A DNA stretch of 64,000 nucleotides, from assembly GCF_031951985.1 (NCBI RefSeq), contig NZ_JAVLVU010000001.1, positions 3,596,001-3,660,000 of the forward strand. The letters run 5' to 3'. The translations under genes and the position numbers were made by a program. The DNA is from Mucilaginibacter terrae. GTDB lineage: Bacteria > Bacteroidota > Bacteroidia > Sphingobacteriales > Sphingobacteriaceae. Shown here in pieces: positions 16,140-28,048 of the stretch. The notes below the pieces were generated by a model. The model saw only the letters and a program-made list of their open reading frames with translations, made no database searches and was not told where the DNA came from. The first letter of the stretch is position 1; every line of letters starts with the position of its first letter.

Positions 16140-17690
16140 ATGATGAAAGAGATCGAAATTGTGTGCCTGCCCGAGGAGCATGAAAACATGGAAGCCCTGA
16201 TACGCATTGCGGCAGCTAAACTCAACCAGTCGCCCAAAAGCATCAATGATTTAAAAATTCGCAAACGCTCCATTGATGCCCGTGGACGTAAGGTGGTTTA
16301 CCGCATGCACGTGCAGGTATTTATAAATGAGCCTGCGCCTGCGGCCAGCTTTGCTATTAACTACCCTAATGTAAAAGACAAAAAGCCTGTTATTATTATA
16401 GGTGCCGGTCCGGCCGGGATATTTGCCGCGCTGCAATGTATACTAAGTGGCAGCAAGCCTATTATTTTAGAACGTGGCAAAGACGTAAAACAACGCCGTA
16501 GAGATTTAGCCAATATTAATAAGGAAGGACTGGTAAACCCCGAATCGAACTATTGCTTTGGCGAAGGAGGTGCAGGAACCTACTCCGATGGTAAGCTCTA
16601 CACCCGCTCTACCAAGCGCGGTGATGTAAACCAGGTGCTACAAATGTTTGTAGCCCATGGGGCCGACGAAGATATTTTGATAGATGCGCGCCCCCATATA
16701 GGTACTAACAAGCTGCCACAAATCATTACCGCCATGCGCGAAACCATTCTGAATGCGGGCGGTGAGTTTTTGTTCGACACAAAAGTAACCGCACTTGATA
16801 TTGAGTTTGGAAAGATAACCGGCGTGCAAACGGCCATCGGCGACCATATAAAGGCTGACGCCGTGATCCTGGCAACCGGCCACTCGGCGCGCGATGTGTT
16901 TGAAATGCTGCACCGCCAGAATGTATTAATAGAAGCCAAGCCCTTTGCACTGGGTGTACGCATCGAGCATCCGCAGGAAATTATTGATAAAGCTCAATAC
17001 CATTGCGATGTGCGTGGCCCGTACCTGCCGCCATCCTATTACAGCTTGGTAGAACAGGTTGACGACCGCGGCGTATTCTCCTTCTGCATGTGCCCCGGCG
17101 GCATCATTGCCCCCTGCTCAACCGAGCCCGACGAAATTGTGGTGAATGGCTGGAGCCCAAGTAAGCGTAATAACCCGTTCGCTAATTCGGGCACGGTAGT
17201 ACAAATTAATTTAGAGGATGTACCGGGCGATGATAATGACCCGTTTAAACTCCTGCGTTTTCAGCAACAGGTAGAACAAACGGCTTTTGCCGTAGGTGGC
17301 GGTAACCTCGTTGCCCCTGGCCAGCGTATGGTTGATTTTGTAGAAGGACGTATATCAACAGATATTCCTAAAAACTCGTACCTGCCCGGTGTGGCCAGTG
17401 CCAACTTAAAAGAGGTGCTGCCACTATGGATACACAACCGCCTGCAAAAGGCATTACCGGCATTTGGTCGTAAAATGAAGGGTTATTATACCAACGAAGC
17501 CTTGCTGGTAGGTGTAGAATCGCGTACTTCATCGCCCATAAAAATACCCCGCGACCGCGAAACCCTGCAACACCCGCAGGTAGCAGGCCTTTACCCCTGC
17601 GGCGAAGGTGCAGGTTACGCCGGTGGTATTATTTCGGCTGCTATTGATGGGATAAACTGCGCCGTGGCCGCCATTAAGCAATTAGCCTAA
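16140..17690 (+). CDS. FAD-dependent dehydrogenase of the COG2509 type
   Basis: A 516-aa flavoprotein. A short N-terminal domain (about 1-75) precedes a dinucleotide-binding motif IIIGAGPAGIFAA at about 84-96 and the family's CFGEGGAGTYSDGKLYTR signature, with GxxGxGYAGGI near the C-terminus (CGEGAGYAGGI) closing the FAD site. COG2509 proteins are uncharacterised oxidoreductases, conserved widely and of unknown substrate. Two adjacent ATGs (16140, 16143) are equally possible. It stands in its own unit with a promoter and a hairpin on either side. Confidence 0.93.
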   Translation: MMKEIEIVCLPEEHENMEALIRIAAAKLNQSPKSINDLKIRKRSIDARGRKVVYRMHVQVFINEPAPAASFAINYPNVKDKKPVIIIGAGPAGIFAALQCILSGSKPIILERGKDVKQRRRDLANINKEGLVNPESNYCFGEGGAGTYSDGKLYTRSTKRGDVNQVLQMFVAHGADEDILIDARPHIGTNKLPQIITAMRETILNAGGEFLFDTKVTALDIEFGKITGVQTAIGDHIKADAVILATGHSARDVFEMLHRQNVLIEAKPFALGVRIEHPQEIIDKAQYHCDVRGPYLPPSYYSLVEQVDDRGVFSFCMCPGGIIAPCSTEPDEIVVNGWSPSKRNNPFANSGTVVQINLEDVPGDDNDPFKLLRFQQQVEQTAFAVGGGNLVAPGQRMVDFVEGRISTDIPKNSYLPGVASANLKEVLPLWIHNRLQKALPAFGRKMKGYYTNEALLVGVESRTSSPIKIPRDRETLQHPQVAGLYPCGEGAGYAGGIISAAIDGINCAVAAIKQLA

Positions 17691-17696
17691 AAAGCA

Positions 17697-17727
17697 ATGG
17701 GAGCCAACCCTCGCGGCTGCCTCCCAT
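17697..17727 (+). terminator. probable terminator after the COG2509 gene
   Basis: Stem atgggag/ctcccat around a 17-base loop, 7 bases after the stop; the following T stretch is weak. Confidence 0.6.
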
Positions 17728-17759
17728 CTTATTGTTAGATTGAATGTAATTTCAGGATT

Positions 17760-17848
17760 TTAAAGCCCCCTCTAAATCTCCCCCTGGAGAGAAGACTTCC
17801 AAAAAGGAGCTTAAAGCCCTCCCTCTTGGGGAGGGTTTGGGTGGGGTT
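17760..17848. repeat. C-rich palindromic interspersed repeat
   Basis: Contains CCCCCTCTAAATCTCCCC and ccctccc-tctt-ggggaggg followed by tttgggtgggg. I recall this C/G-rich element as common in Sphingobacteriia spacers. Its right part is read in frame as the C-terminus of the next gene (PHPNPPQEGGL). Confidence 0.65.
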
Positions 17849-18209
17849 CTTCAGGCCAATCATAAGCACTCCACTTGCCACGGCCACCTCGGCAACGTTT
17901 ATCAAAGTGATCTTTGAAACGACTACGTTCTTCAGGACTCATGTTTTTAAAACGTTCGGCCATGCGGCCGCGCATCCATGGAGCACCGCCGCCGCCAAAC
18001 CTGCCAGGGCGACCGAAGCCGAATAAAATCTTACTTAATATAAATATGCCCATGGCCTGCCAAAAGGTAATGGCGCTTACGTGTAGGATGCCTGGCAGCA
18101 GGATGTTCCACAATTGCATAACGGCCAGGCTTATGAGCCCCAAAAATGCCGCTGCAATAAACGGGATGAATATAAACCGGTAAGGTCGGTCGTAAAATGC
18201 TCTTTTCAT
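17811..18209 (-). CDS. two-span membrane protein with repeat-derived C-terminus, beside ECF sigma gene
   Basis: A 132-aa protein with two hydrophobic segments (about 10-32 and 40-62) followed by a Gly/Arg-rich cytosolic part (GRPGRFGGGG, MSPEERSRFKDHF). It lies 13 bp after an ECF sigma gene on the same strand, so it is co-transcribed and may act as its membrane partner (anti-sigma role not shown). The last residues, PHPNPPQEGGL, are encoded by the interspersed repeat 17760-17848, so the original stop has been replaced and the tail is probably not functional. Confidence 0.75.
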   Translation of the reverse strand: MKRAFYDRPYRFIFIPFIAAAFLGLISLAVMQLWNILLPGILHVSAITFWQAMGIFILSKILFGFGRPGRFGGGGAPWMRGRMAERFKNMSPEERSRFKDHFDKRCRGGRGKWSAYDWPEEPHPNPPQEGGL

Positions 18210-18222
18210 GTCTTTTTTATCT

Positions 18223-18783
18223 TTAAAAGTTATTCATATCATCATACAATTGCTTTAGCCGCTTGCGCAGGTGCAGCACCGCATACCGCTTCCGCGATAC
18301 CAGGGTTTGTAAATTTACCCCGGTTTCGGTAGCCATATCGTCAAAGCTTTTGTCTTCCAGCTCGTGCCATATAAATACCTGCCGTTGTTCGGGCGGTAGC
18401 TCATCAAGCGCTGCAAAAAGTTCCTCCCAAAAAATGTTGCGCAAGTATTCGGTTTCGGGCGTAGCGTTTTTGCTTAACATAATGGCACCCAAATCAAGGG
18501 CGTCGTCCTCGTTTTCGGTATCGTCGGGTGATAGATCGTTAAGCAGCCACTCGGTGTGCTTGCGGTATTTGTCGGTAATTTTGTTGCGGGCAACCCGGTA
18601 AAGCCAGGCGCCGGTTTGCTCAATAGGAGCCGCATTAACTACTGAACTTAGCTGATACCAAACATCCTGCAGTATGTCTTCGGCATCGGCATCGCTTTTT
18701 ACCCTGCGCCTGATGAACGACAGCAAGCCCTTGCCATAATCTTTGATGGCTTGGAGGGTAAAACTGTTCTTATCTTGGGACAT
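18223..18783 (-). CDS. ECF-type RNA polymerase sigma factor
   Basis: About 186 aa from ATG 18783. Region 2 (ADAEDILQDVWYQL, TGAWLYRVARNKITDKYR) and region 4 (LPPEQRQVFIWHELEDKSFDDM, LVSRKRYAVLHLRKRL) are intact; the segment between them carries an acidic linker (PDDTENEDDALDLG). It is the first gene of a unit with the membrane protein downstream. Signal unknown. Confidence 0.92.
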   Translation of the reverse strand: MSQDKNSFTLQAIKDYGKGLLSFIRRRVKSDADAEDILQDVWYQLSSVVNAAPIEQTGAWLYRVARNKITDKYRKHTEWLLNDLSPDDTENEDDALDLGAIMLSKNATPETEYLRNIFWEELFAALDELPPEQRQVFIWHELEDKSFDDMATETGVNLQTLVSRKRYAVLHLRKRLKQLYDDMNNF

Positions 18784-18962
18784 TAGTGCAGTAACCAATT
18801 TTGTATGTTTTATTGAAGCAGACGATTCATCGACCAAAACATTTTAATGAATTTGAAAAAATGTTTGCAATCACATTTTCTTATTAAAATAGATTGCATA
18901 TTGGCTCTTTAGTTACAGGCACGGTAAAACGTGGAACTAAAATTGCAAACAGATTAAATATC

Positions 18963-19448
18963 ATGACAACAGCACTTAAACTTCAAAATGCTTTAGAAGA
19001 TGCCTTTGTGGGCCAGCCCTGGTACGGCACGCCTATTAGCACGATAGTAACCGATGGTAGCTGGATTGCTGCCTACAATAAACCCCAAGGTTCGGTGCAC
19101 AGTATTGCCAACATTGTTTTACACATGATTGCCTGGACCGAAGAAATTATCAATCGCCTCCAAGGCAACCCTGCCGCCGAACCTGCCCGTGGCGACTGGC
19201 CCGAACCCGGCGAAGCATCGGAACAAAAATGGAACGAAATGGTTATTGATTTAGATGAGGCTAACAGTAATTTGATCAAAGCCATACAGGCGTTTCATGA
19301 AGATAGATGGAACCAGCCTATTAATGATGAGCGAAACTTGGGCGGACCGGTAACCACTTACAAGGAGTTGATATACGGGTTCATTCAGCATCAAATTTAT
19401 CATGCAGGCCAAATAGCACTATTAAACCGTATTAACCATGCTTACTAA
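18963..19448 (+). CDS. DinB-like metal-binding protein
   Basis: About 161 aa from ATG 18963; the frame runs back to 18894 but without a good start. Four-helix DinB fold with the metal-ligand histidines in VLHMIAWTEE and FIQHQIYHAGQIALL. DinB proteins in bacteria often act as thiol-dependent transferases; the substrate is unknown. Its 3' end overlaps the CoA-binding gene by 11 bp, so the two are translated together. Confidence 0.88.
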   Translation: MTTALKLQNALEDAFVGQPWYGTPISTIVTDGSWIAAYNKPQGSVHSIANIVLHMIAWTEEIINRLQGNPAAEPARGDWPEPGEASEQKWNEMVIDLDEANSNLIKAIQAFHEDRWNQPINDERNLGGPVTTYKELIYGFIQHQIYHAGQIALLNRINHAY

Positions 19449-19809
19449 CCAAAAGAAAACCCTCATACTTGGAGCAACCCCCGATGCCAGCCGTTACGCC
19501 TACCTTGCCGCCAACCGTTTGGTACGTACCGGGCATCCTATTATAAATGTGGGTATAAAAAAAGGGGAGGTAGCCGGCGTGGCTATCGAAAAGCCCGAAG
19601 CCATACACAGCGATATAGATACGATTACCTTATATGTTGGTCCGCAAAACCAACCGCAGTTGTACGATTATATTTTGGCCACCAACCCCAAGCGTATCAT
19701 ATTCAACCCCGGTACCGAAAACCCCGAACTGCGAAGCCTTGCACGCGAACGCGGAATTGAAACACTGGCGGCTTGTACGCTGGTGATGTTATCAACGGGA
19801 GATTACTAA
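19438..19809 (+). CDS. CoA-binding domain protein (YccU type)
   Basis: A 123-aa single Rossmann CoA-binding domain (GATPDASRYAYLAANRL, NPGTENPEL, then AACTLVML). YccU-like proteins bind CoA, but their role is unassigned. It overlaps the DinB gene by 11 bp; the pair may link a thiol-transfer and a CoA-related function (inference). Confidence 0.9.
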   Translation: MLTNQKKTLILGATPDASRYAYLAANRLVRTGHPIINVGIKKGEVAGVAIEKPEAIHSDIDTITLYVGPQNQPQLYDYILATNPKRIIFNPGTENPELRSLARERGIETLAACTLVMLSTGDY

Positions 19810-19816
19810 GTGGGTA

Positions 19817-19981
19817 GAGAGCCAAGAAACAAGAGCCAAGAGAAAAAATTAAAGATAGCCCAGTCAAGCGTCTTCGCTTAACCATTGTTTTTTATAGCGT
19901 CCACGCTCCCGAAGCGTACTTATAACCTTAGGAGTCCAATTTACATTTTGTCTTGGCTCTTGATTCTTGGCTCTTGCTTCT
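19817..19981. repeat. paired inverted 'agagccaagaa' repeat element
   Basis: The left arm agagccaagaaacaagagcc and the right arm cttggctcttgattcttgg are inverted copies of the same word and flank about 110 bp of unique sequence with its own small hairpin (agcgtc...). The same word recurs near 55884, 56901 and, in altered form, 24220. The right arm runs into the end of the RsmF gene. Confidence 0.7.
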
Positions 19982-21386
19982 ATTCTGCTCCCCCTTCAGA
20001 GGGCTGAGTAGCCTGAGCCTGACTTATAATCCTAATCTCCTTTGGGTAATAATTATTCATCCTATTAGGTAACAACTTGGCCCAGCCCAAAACCTGTCCC
20101 TGGTATTTCATCAAGCTCCAGCCTTTGTTGATGGTATCTAAATCAAAATTGTCTTTACGCAAATAGGCAATGGCCTGGTCGTAGGTAAGTTCGGTTTGCA
20201 AAAAAGACTCTTTATTAATAAGCAGGCTTTGCGCAAACTCATGATCGGGGATGAGTTCTTTACCGGCCAGTTTGCCCAGCCGCACGCCCGATTTCTTTAT
20301 ATAGAGGTACTGCTGTAAAGTTTCCAACTCCTCGCGTAACGATTTATTGATAGCCAGCCAGTCATCGTTCAGTTTAAAAAAGTACATGCCAGCTGCATCA
20401 TTTACAAGTGGCTTAAGCAGGTCTATCTCCTTATAATTAGGTTTAGGTTGGTTTTTGTTTTTATGAACATGTACCTCGCCGCTACTTTCGCGCTTGCGCA
20501 GGCAGGCTGCAAATAATCCTTCACCCTTTACCTTATCGGGGTAAAAACGATAGCCCCACGCTTTATGCCCGGCCGATCGGCTTTCAACAATACCCCATTC
20601 AGTTTGCAAAGGTATTTGTATGCTTTCCATGTCAAATTCTTCGCAAAGCCAATCCAGCACAGCCTCGTCTTCTTCATAGGAGTAAGAGCATGTACTATAT
20701 ATAAGGTAGCCGTCTTCGGCCAGTGCCGGGTAAACATCGGCCAGAATACGTTCCTGCCGTTGCTGGCAAAGCGTGACATTCTCTTCCGACCACTCGTTCA
20801 TCGCATCCGGGTCTTTCCTGAACATGCCCGAACCAGAGCATGGCGCATCAACCACTATAATATCAAAAAAGCCTTTAAGGCGCGAAAACGCCTTCGGATC
20901 GTTATTGCTCACCACCACATTGCTGCGGCCCCAGCGGTTAAGGTTATCCGTTAATATAGGTACTCGGGTTTTAATAATTTCGTTGGCTACCAGCAAATCT
21001 TCATCACCAAGCGCCGAACTAATTAGCGTGCTTTTACCTCCGGGAGCAGCACATAGATCCAAAACGCGGTACGGGCCATTCTCTTTATTATATATATACT
21101 GTATAATGTGGTCAATAAACATCGACGATGCCTCCTGCACATAATAGCATCCGGCATGAAAAAGCGGGTCGAAAGTAAACGAAGGGCGGCTTTGCAGGTA
21201 ATAACCATTGCGGCACCAAGGCACCGGCTGGGTATTATTTAAAGTAATTTCTTTAGATGGATTTATCCTAACCGAGGTTGGAGCGTGATTTTGCTGATGT
21301 GTTTCAGTAAAAGTATCGGCATTAAAACCGGGTGCCTGTTGTAAAGATTGGATAAAACCTGCGGGAAAATGAGCGTTATTATTCAT
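19980..21386 (-). CDS. RsmF/NOL1-type rRNA cytosine-C5 methyltransferase
   Basis: A 468-aa SAM-dependent RNA m5C methyltransferase. SAM motif I CAAPGGKST, catalytic PCSGSGMFRKDP (motif IV Cys) and TCSYSYEEDE (motif VI Cys) are present; the C-terminal domain (about 300-460) matches the RsmF type. It methylates a cytosine in rRNA (C1407 in E. coli RsmF); which site here is not shown. The last residues (PSEGGAE) touch a repeat element. The -7 box TACCTTTG ends 8 bases before the ATG, so the message is nearly leaderless. Confidence 0.93.
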   Translation of the reverse strand: MNNNAHFPAGFIQSLQQAPGFNADTFTETHQQNHAPTSVRINPSKEITLNNTQPVPWCRNGYYLQSRPSFTFDPLFHAGCYYVQEASSMFIDHIIQYIYNKENGPYRVLDLCAAPGGKSTLISSALGDEDLLVANEIIKTRVPILTDNLNRWGRSNVVVSNNDPKAFSRLKGFFDIIVVDAPCSGSGMFRKDPDAMNEWSEENVTLCQQRQERILADVYPALAEDGYLIYSTCSYSYEEDEAVLDWLCEEFDMESIQIPLQTEWGIVESRSAGHKAWGYRFYPDKVKGEGLFAACLRKRESSGEVHVHKNKNQPKPNYKEIDLLKPLVNDAAGMYFFKLNDDWLAINKSLREELETLQQYLYIKKSGVRLGKLAGKELIPDHEFAQSLLINKESFLQTELTYDQAIAYLRKDNFDLDTINKGWSLMKYQGQVLGWAKLLPNRMNNYYPKEIRIISQAQATQPSEGGAE

Positions 21387-21393
21387 GCTTTTG

Positions 21394-21401
21394 CAAAGGT
21401 A
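21394..21401 (-). promoter_or_regulatory. -7 box of the RsmF-type gene
   Basis: Minus-strand TACCTTTG with 7 bases between it and the ATG at 21386; a second case of a near-leaderless gene in this window. Confidence 0.55.
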
Positions 21402-21496
21402 TATATAATAAACAGGCTAAACCGTATTTGTGAAAACCGCTAACTATACTGATATACAGCCTTTAAATAAAGGCATTGAAAAATTGTAAATTTTAT

Positions 21497-21527
21497 TTGG
21501 GAGTAGGGTTAAATGTTTCTATCTTTG
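21497..21527 (+). promoter_or_regulatory. possible upstream rRNA promoter P0
   Basis: -33-like TTGGGA at 21497 and -7 TATCTTTG at 21520-21527 with spacing like the two stronger sites downstream. Confidence 0.45.
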
Positions 21528-21617
21528 ATGCCCCGCAAACGAGTAGGGTTGTGCATTGAATTAATAGGTTAGAACAATTGAATGTTAAGAAGGTTTAAAA
21601 TTATTTTAAAATAATCC

Positions 21618-21647
21618 TTGACAAAGAAATAAAGATTCTTACCTTTG
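21618..21647 (+). promoter_or_regulatory. rrn P1: rRNA operon promoter P1
   Basis: TTGACA at 21618 and -7 box TACCTTTG at 21640-21647, followed by the discriminator CACTCCCAA. Confidence 0.8.
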
Positions 21648-21753
21648 CACTCCCAATCGCAACGAAAGGGAAAAGAATTGAAAAGCGGCACAGGGGTATT
21701 TTAAAAGGTTATTTTCGAAAGAAAAGGCCGCCAAAAAAAAGAAAAACTTTTTT

Positions 21754-21783
21754 TTGGAAAAGTAAAAAGAATATCTACCTTTG
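21754..21783 (+). promoter_or_regulatory. rrn P2: rRNA operon promoter P2
   Basis: -33 TTGGAA at 21754 and -7 TACCTTTG at 21776-21783 followed by CACTCCCAA, the same start region as P1. Confidence 0.75.
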
Positions 21784-22138
21784 CACTCCCAAACGGAACG
21801 AAGCTGAGAGGCTGAAAAGAAGAGCGGGAAAGCGGAACGAAAACGGGAAGCAAAACGCAGTCTGCAACGGGCAGCGAAACTGAAACAGCCTTAGGGCGAA
21901 CAAACAAAGATTTCGAAACACCGCAATGGTGCCAGATATAAAGTCGAACCGGGATGGTGAGACGACAAAGTTCTTTTAAGAAGTAACATGTAACGTAGCG
22001 GGAGAGATAAGTAATTGTCTACTCTGTCAAAAAAAAAGAAACCTTCAAATATAGCTACTGAATACTGTATAAAGATATACAAATAATCAGATTTCTATTT
22101 TTAAGTAAAGTAGGGTCTGGATACAAACAAAACATTTT
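21784..22138 (+). other. rRNA leader
   Basis: Purine-rich untranslated leader between P2 and 16S. Repeated GCGGAACGAAAAC-type words suggest antitermination or processing signals, but no box can be named. Confidence 0.6.
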
Positions 22139-23663
<1,525 letters not shown>

Positions 23664-23818
23664 CTGGAGCAGTATTCTGAAAGTGGCCTTGAAGGAACAA
23701 TTGGAAAGACAGAAAGTCCTGCTACGTACATGTATTTCTTAAGAAATTAAAGAAGAAGAAAAAAGAGAAACCCTTTAAAAAGGAAGCCATATCAGAAAAG
23801 TGGCTAACATCAAACCAT

Positions 23819-23893
23819 AGTCTCGTAGCTCAGTTTGGTTAGAGCACTACACTGATAATGTAGGGGTCAGCAGTTCAAATCTGCTCGGGACTA
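23819..23893 (+). tRNA. tRNA-Ile (GAU)
   Basis: Cloverleaf with acceptor pairs agtctcg/cgggact, anticodon loop ctGATaa and T loop ttcaaat; CCA not encoded. Lies in the 16S-23S spacer as usual. Confidence 0.96.
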
Positions 23894-23916
23894 CTACAGG
23901 GGTTAAATGAGAGAAG

Positions 23917-23977
23917 GAATGAATGAGCGAATGAGTGAAACATTCAGTCATTATAACATTCACCAAATCACTCATTG
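23917..23977. repeat. palindromic element 1 of the rRNA spacers
   Basis: Degenerate inverted words (aatgaatgagcgaatgagtg against cattcaccaaatcactcat) fill the space between tRNA-Ile and tRNA-Ala. Confidence 0.55.
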
Positions 23978-23987
23978 CTTTTTAAAA

Positions 23988-24061
23988 GGGGAATTAGCTC
24001 AGCTGGCTAGAGCACCTGCCTTGCACGCAGGGGGTCAACGGTTCGAATCCGTTATTCTCCA
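23988..24061 (+). tRNA. tRNA-Ala (UGC)
   Basis: Acceptor pairs ggggaat/attctcc, anticodon loop ctTGCac, T loop ttcgaat. Second tRNA of the spacer. Confidence 0.97.
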
Positions 24062-24072
24062 CGATGCTTACG

Positions 24073-24140
24073 AGTAGTAAGTAGCAAGTATAAAGTAAAA
24101 AGACTCCGGTCTTGATACTAAGTACTCACTACTAAGTACT
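24073..24140. repeat. palindromic element 2 of the rRNA spacers
   Basis: Arms built from agtagtaagtagcaagta and its complement-like tactaagtactcactacta around a central gactccggtc. Confidence 0.55.
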
Positions 24141-24215
24141 AAAAGCAAAACGTTCTTTGACATATTGGAAGAAGTAATTGAAAAACTGAAAAAACAACAG
24201 TGAAGGACAGTTACG

Positions 24216-24288
24216 AAGAGTACAGAATAAAGACTCAATAATACAGACAAGCAATTGTCTTGATTCCTGACTCTTGACTCCTGACTCT
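24216..24288. repeat. palindromic element 3 of the rRNA spacers
   Basis: Inverted words gagtacagaataaagactc and tgactcttgactcctgactc around the perfect centre agacaa-gcaa-ttgtct. Related in style to the 'agagccaaga' elements elsewhere. Confidence 0.55.
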
Positions 24289-24343
24289 GAAATAACTTGA
24301 ACTAAATAAAACATACCGTATCGAGCAAAAGCGATACAGGTAG

Positions 24344-27227
<2,884 letters not shown>

Positions 27228-27430
27228 AACAGATAAGGTGGTGTGATCTTTCCGGTCACATCACCGAACTCAAAAAACAAAATAGTACTGTAAAGTTCTT
27301 TTCAGGAAAAAACAGTTGCTTCTTTCAATAATATGTCATTGTTAAGGCCGGTAGGTCAAAGGCAAAAGGATAAAGGTATCAAAACCTTTCACCCTTCTCC
27401 TTTCCACCCTTCCCTTCAACAAAAAGAAAT

Positions 27431-27541
<111 letters not shown>

Positions 27542-27552
27542 CCTTATCAATC

Positions 27553-27585
27553 AACCCCGTACGTTCACTCGTAGCGGGGTTTTTT
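27553..27585 (+). terminator. rRNA operon terminator
   Basis: Stem aaccccg/cggggtt with a T run, 12 bases after 5S. Confidence 0.9.
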
Positions 27586-27694
27586 GCGTTTAATACCCTT
27601 TCTCTCATAGAATTATACCTATACATTTGTGTATAAACCTGCATGCTACGGTGATGGGTTTGATCTTATTATGATAAGATGCTCTATTATAAAT

Positions 27695-27913
27695 TTAACA
27701 TTGTATGCCTGAAAAGTTTATTAAAACATAAACAAATGCAATGCAAAAAATGATACAGGAAACGAAAGCCATTAATACTTTACCACTTGGAGAGAGTATA
27801 AATGCACGTAAGTCAGATTGAGGGAGTATGGCCTTGAGTAAAGCAATCAAGCCTAAATAAATTAGGAATATTAAAATAGCAGCTATAATTAAAGTGCCTA
27901 TATTTTCGGCCAT
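27695..27913 (-). CDS. small two-span membrane protein
   Basis: 72 aa with two membrane segments (about 7-29 and 45-67) joined by a short polar loop (PQSDLRAFILSPSGK). No family recognised. Its start codon is the edge of a 42-bp perfect palindrome, so the leader of the mRNA would fold into a hairpin directly before the AUG. Gene order (rRNA, this gene, lpdA) gives no functional hint. Confidence 0.6.
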   Translation of the reverse strand: MAENIGTLIIAAILIFLIYLGLIALLKAILPQSDLRAFILSPSGKVLMAFVSCIIFCIAFVYVLINFSGIQC

Positions 27914-27953
27914 ATTAGTTTAATGCATTTTTAAAAATGCATTAAACTAATAT
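27912..27953. promoter_or_regulatory. 42-bp perfect palindrome next to a start codon
   Basis: Twenty-one-base arms (atattagtttaatgcatttt and one more t; then its exact complement) with no spacer. The minus-strand ATG at 27911-27913 overlaps its left end. It could be a translational hairpin, a transcription terminator acting on the plus strand, or a protein-binding site. Confidence 0.75.
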
Positions 27954-28016
27954 AGTAAATCTTATTATCAGGACTAATCTTTACCAAAAAATTAACATTA
28001 TTACGGTTTGATGCTT

Positions 28017-28024
28017 TACCTTTG
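28017..28024 (+). promoter_or_regulatory. -7 promoter box of lpdA
   Basis: Perfect TACCTTTG, 25 bases before the lpdA ATG. Confidence 0.6.
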
Positions 28025-28048
28025 GGCTCCAACAAATAGATTACTATT

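Noticed and set aside
17811-18026. Plus-strand frames opposite the 17.8-18.2 kb membrane protein
   Set aside because: They are shadows of the minus-strand gene and of the C-rich repeat.
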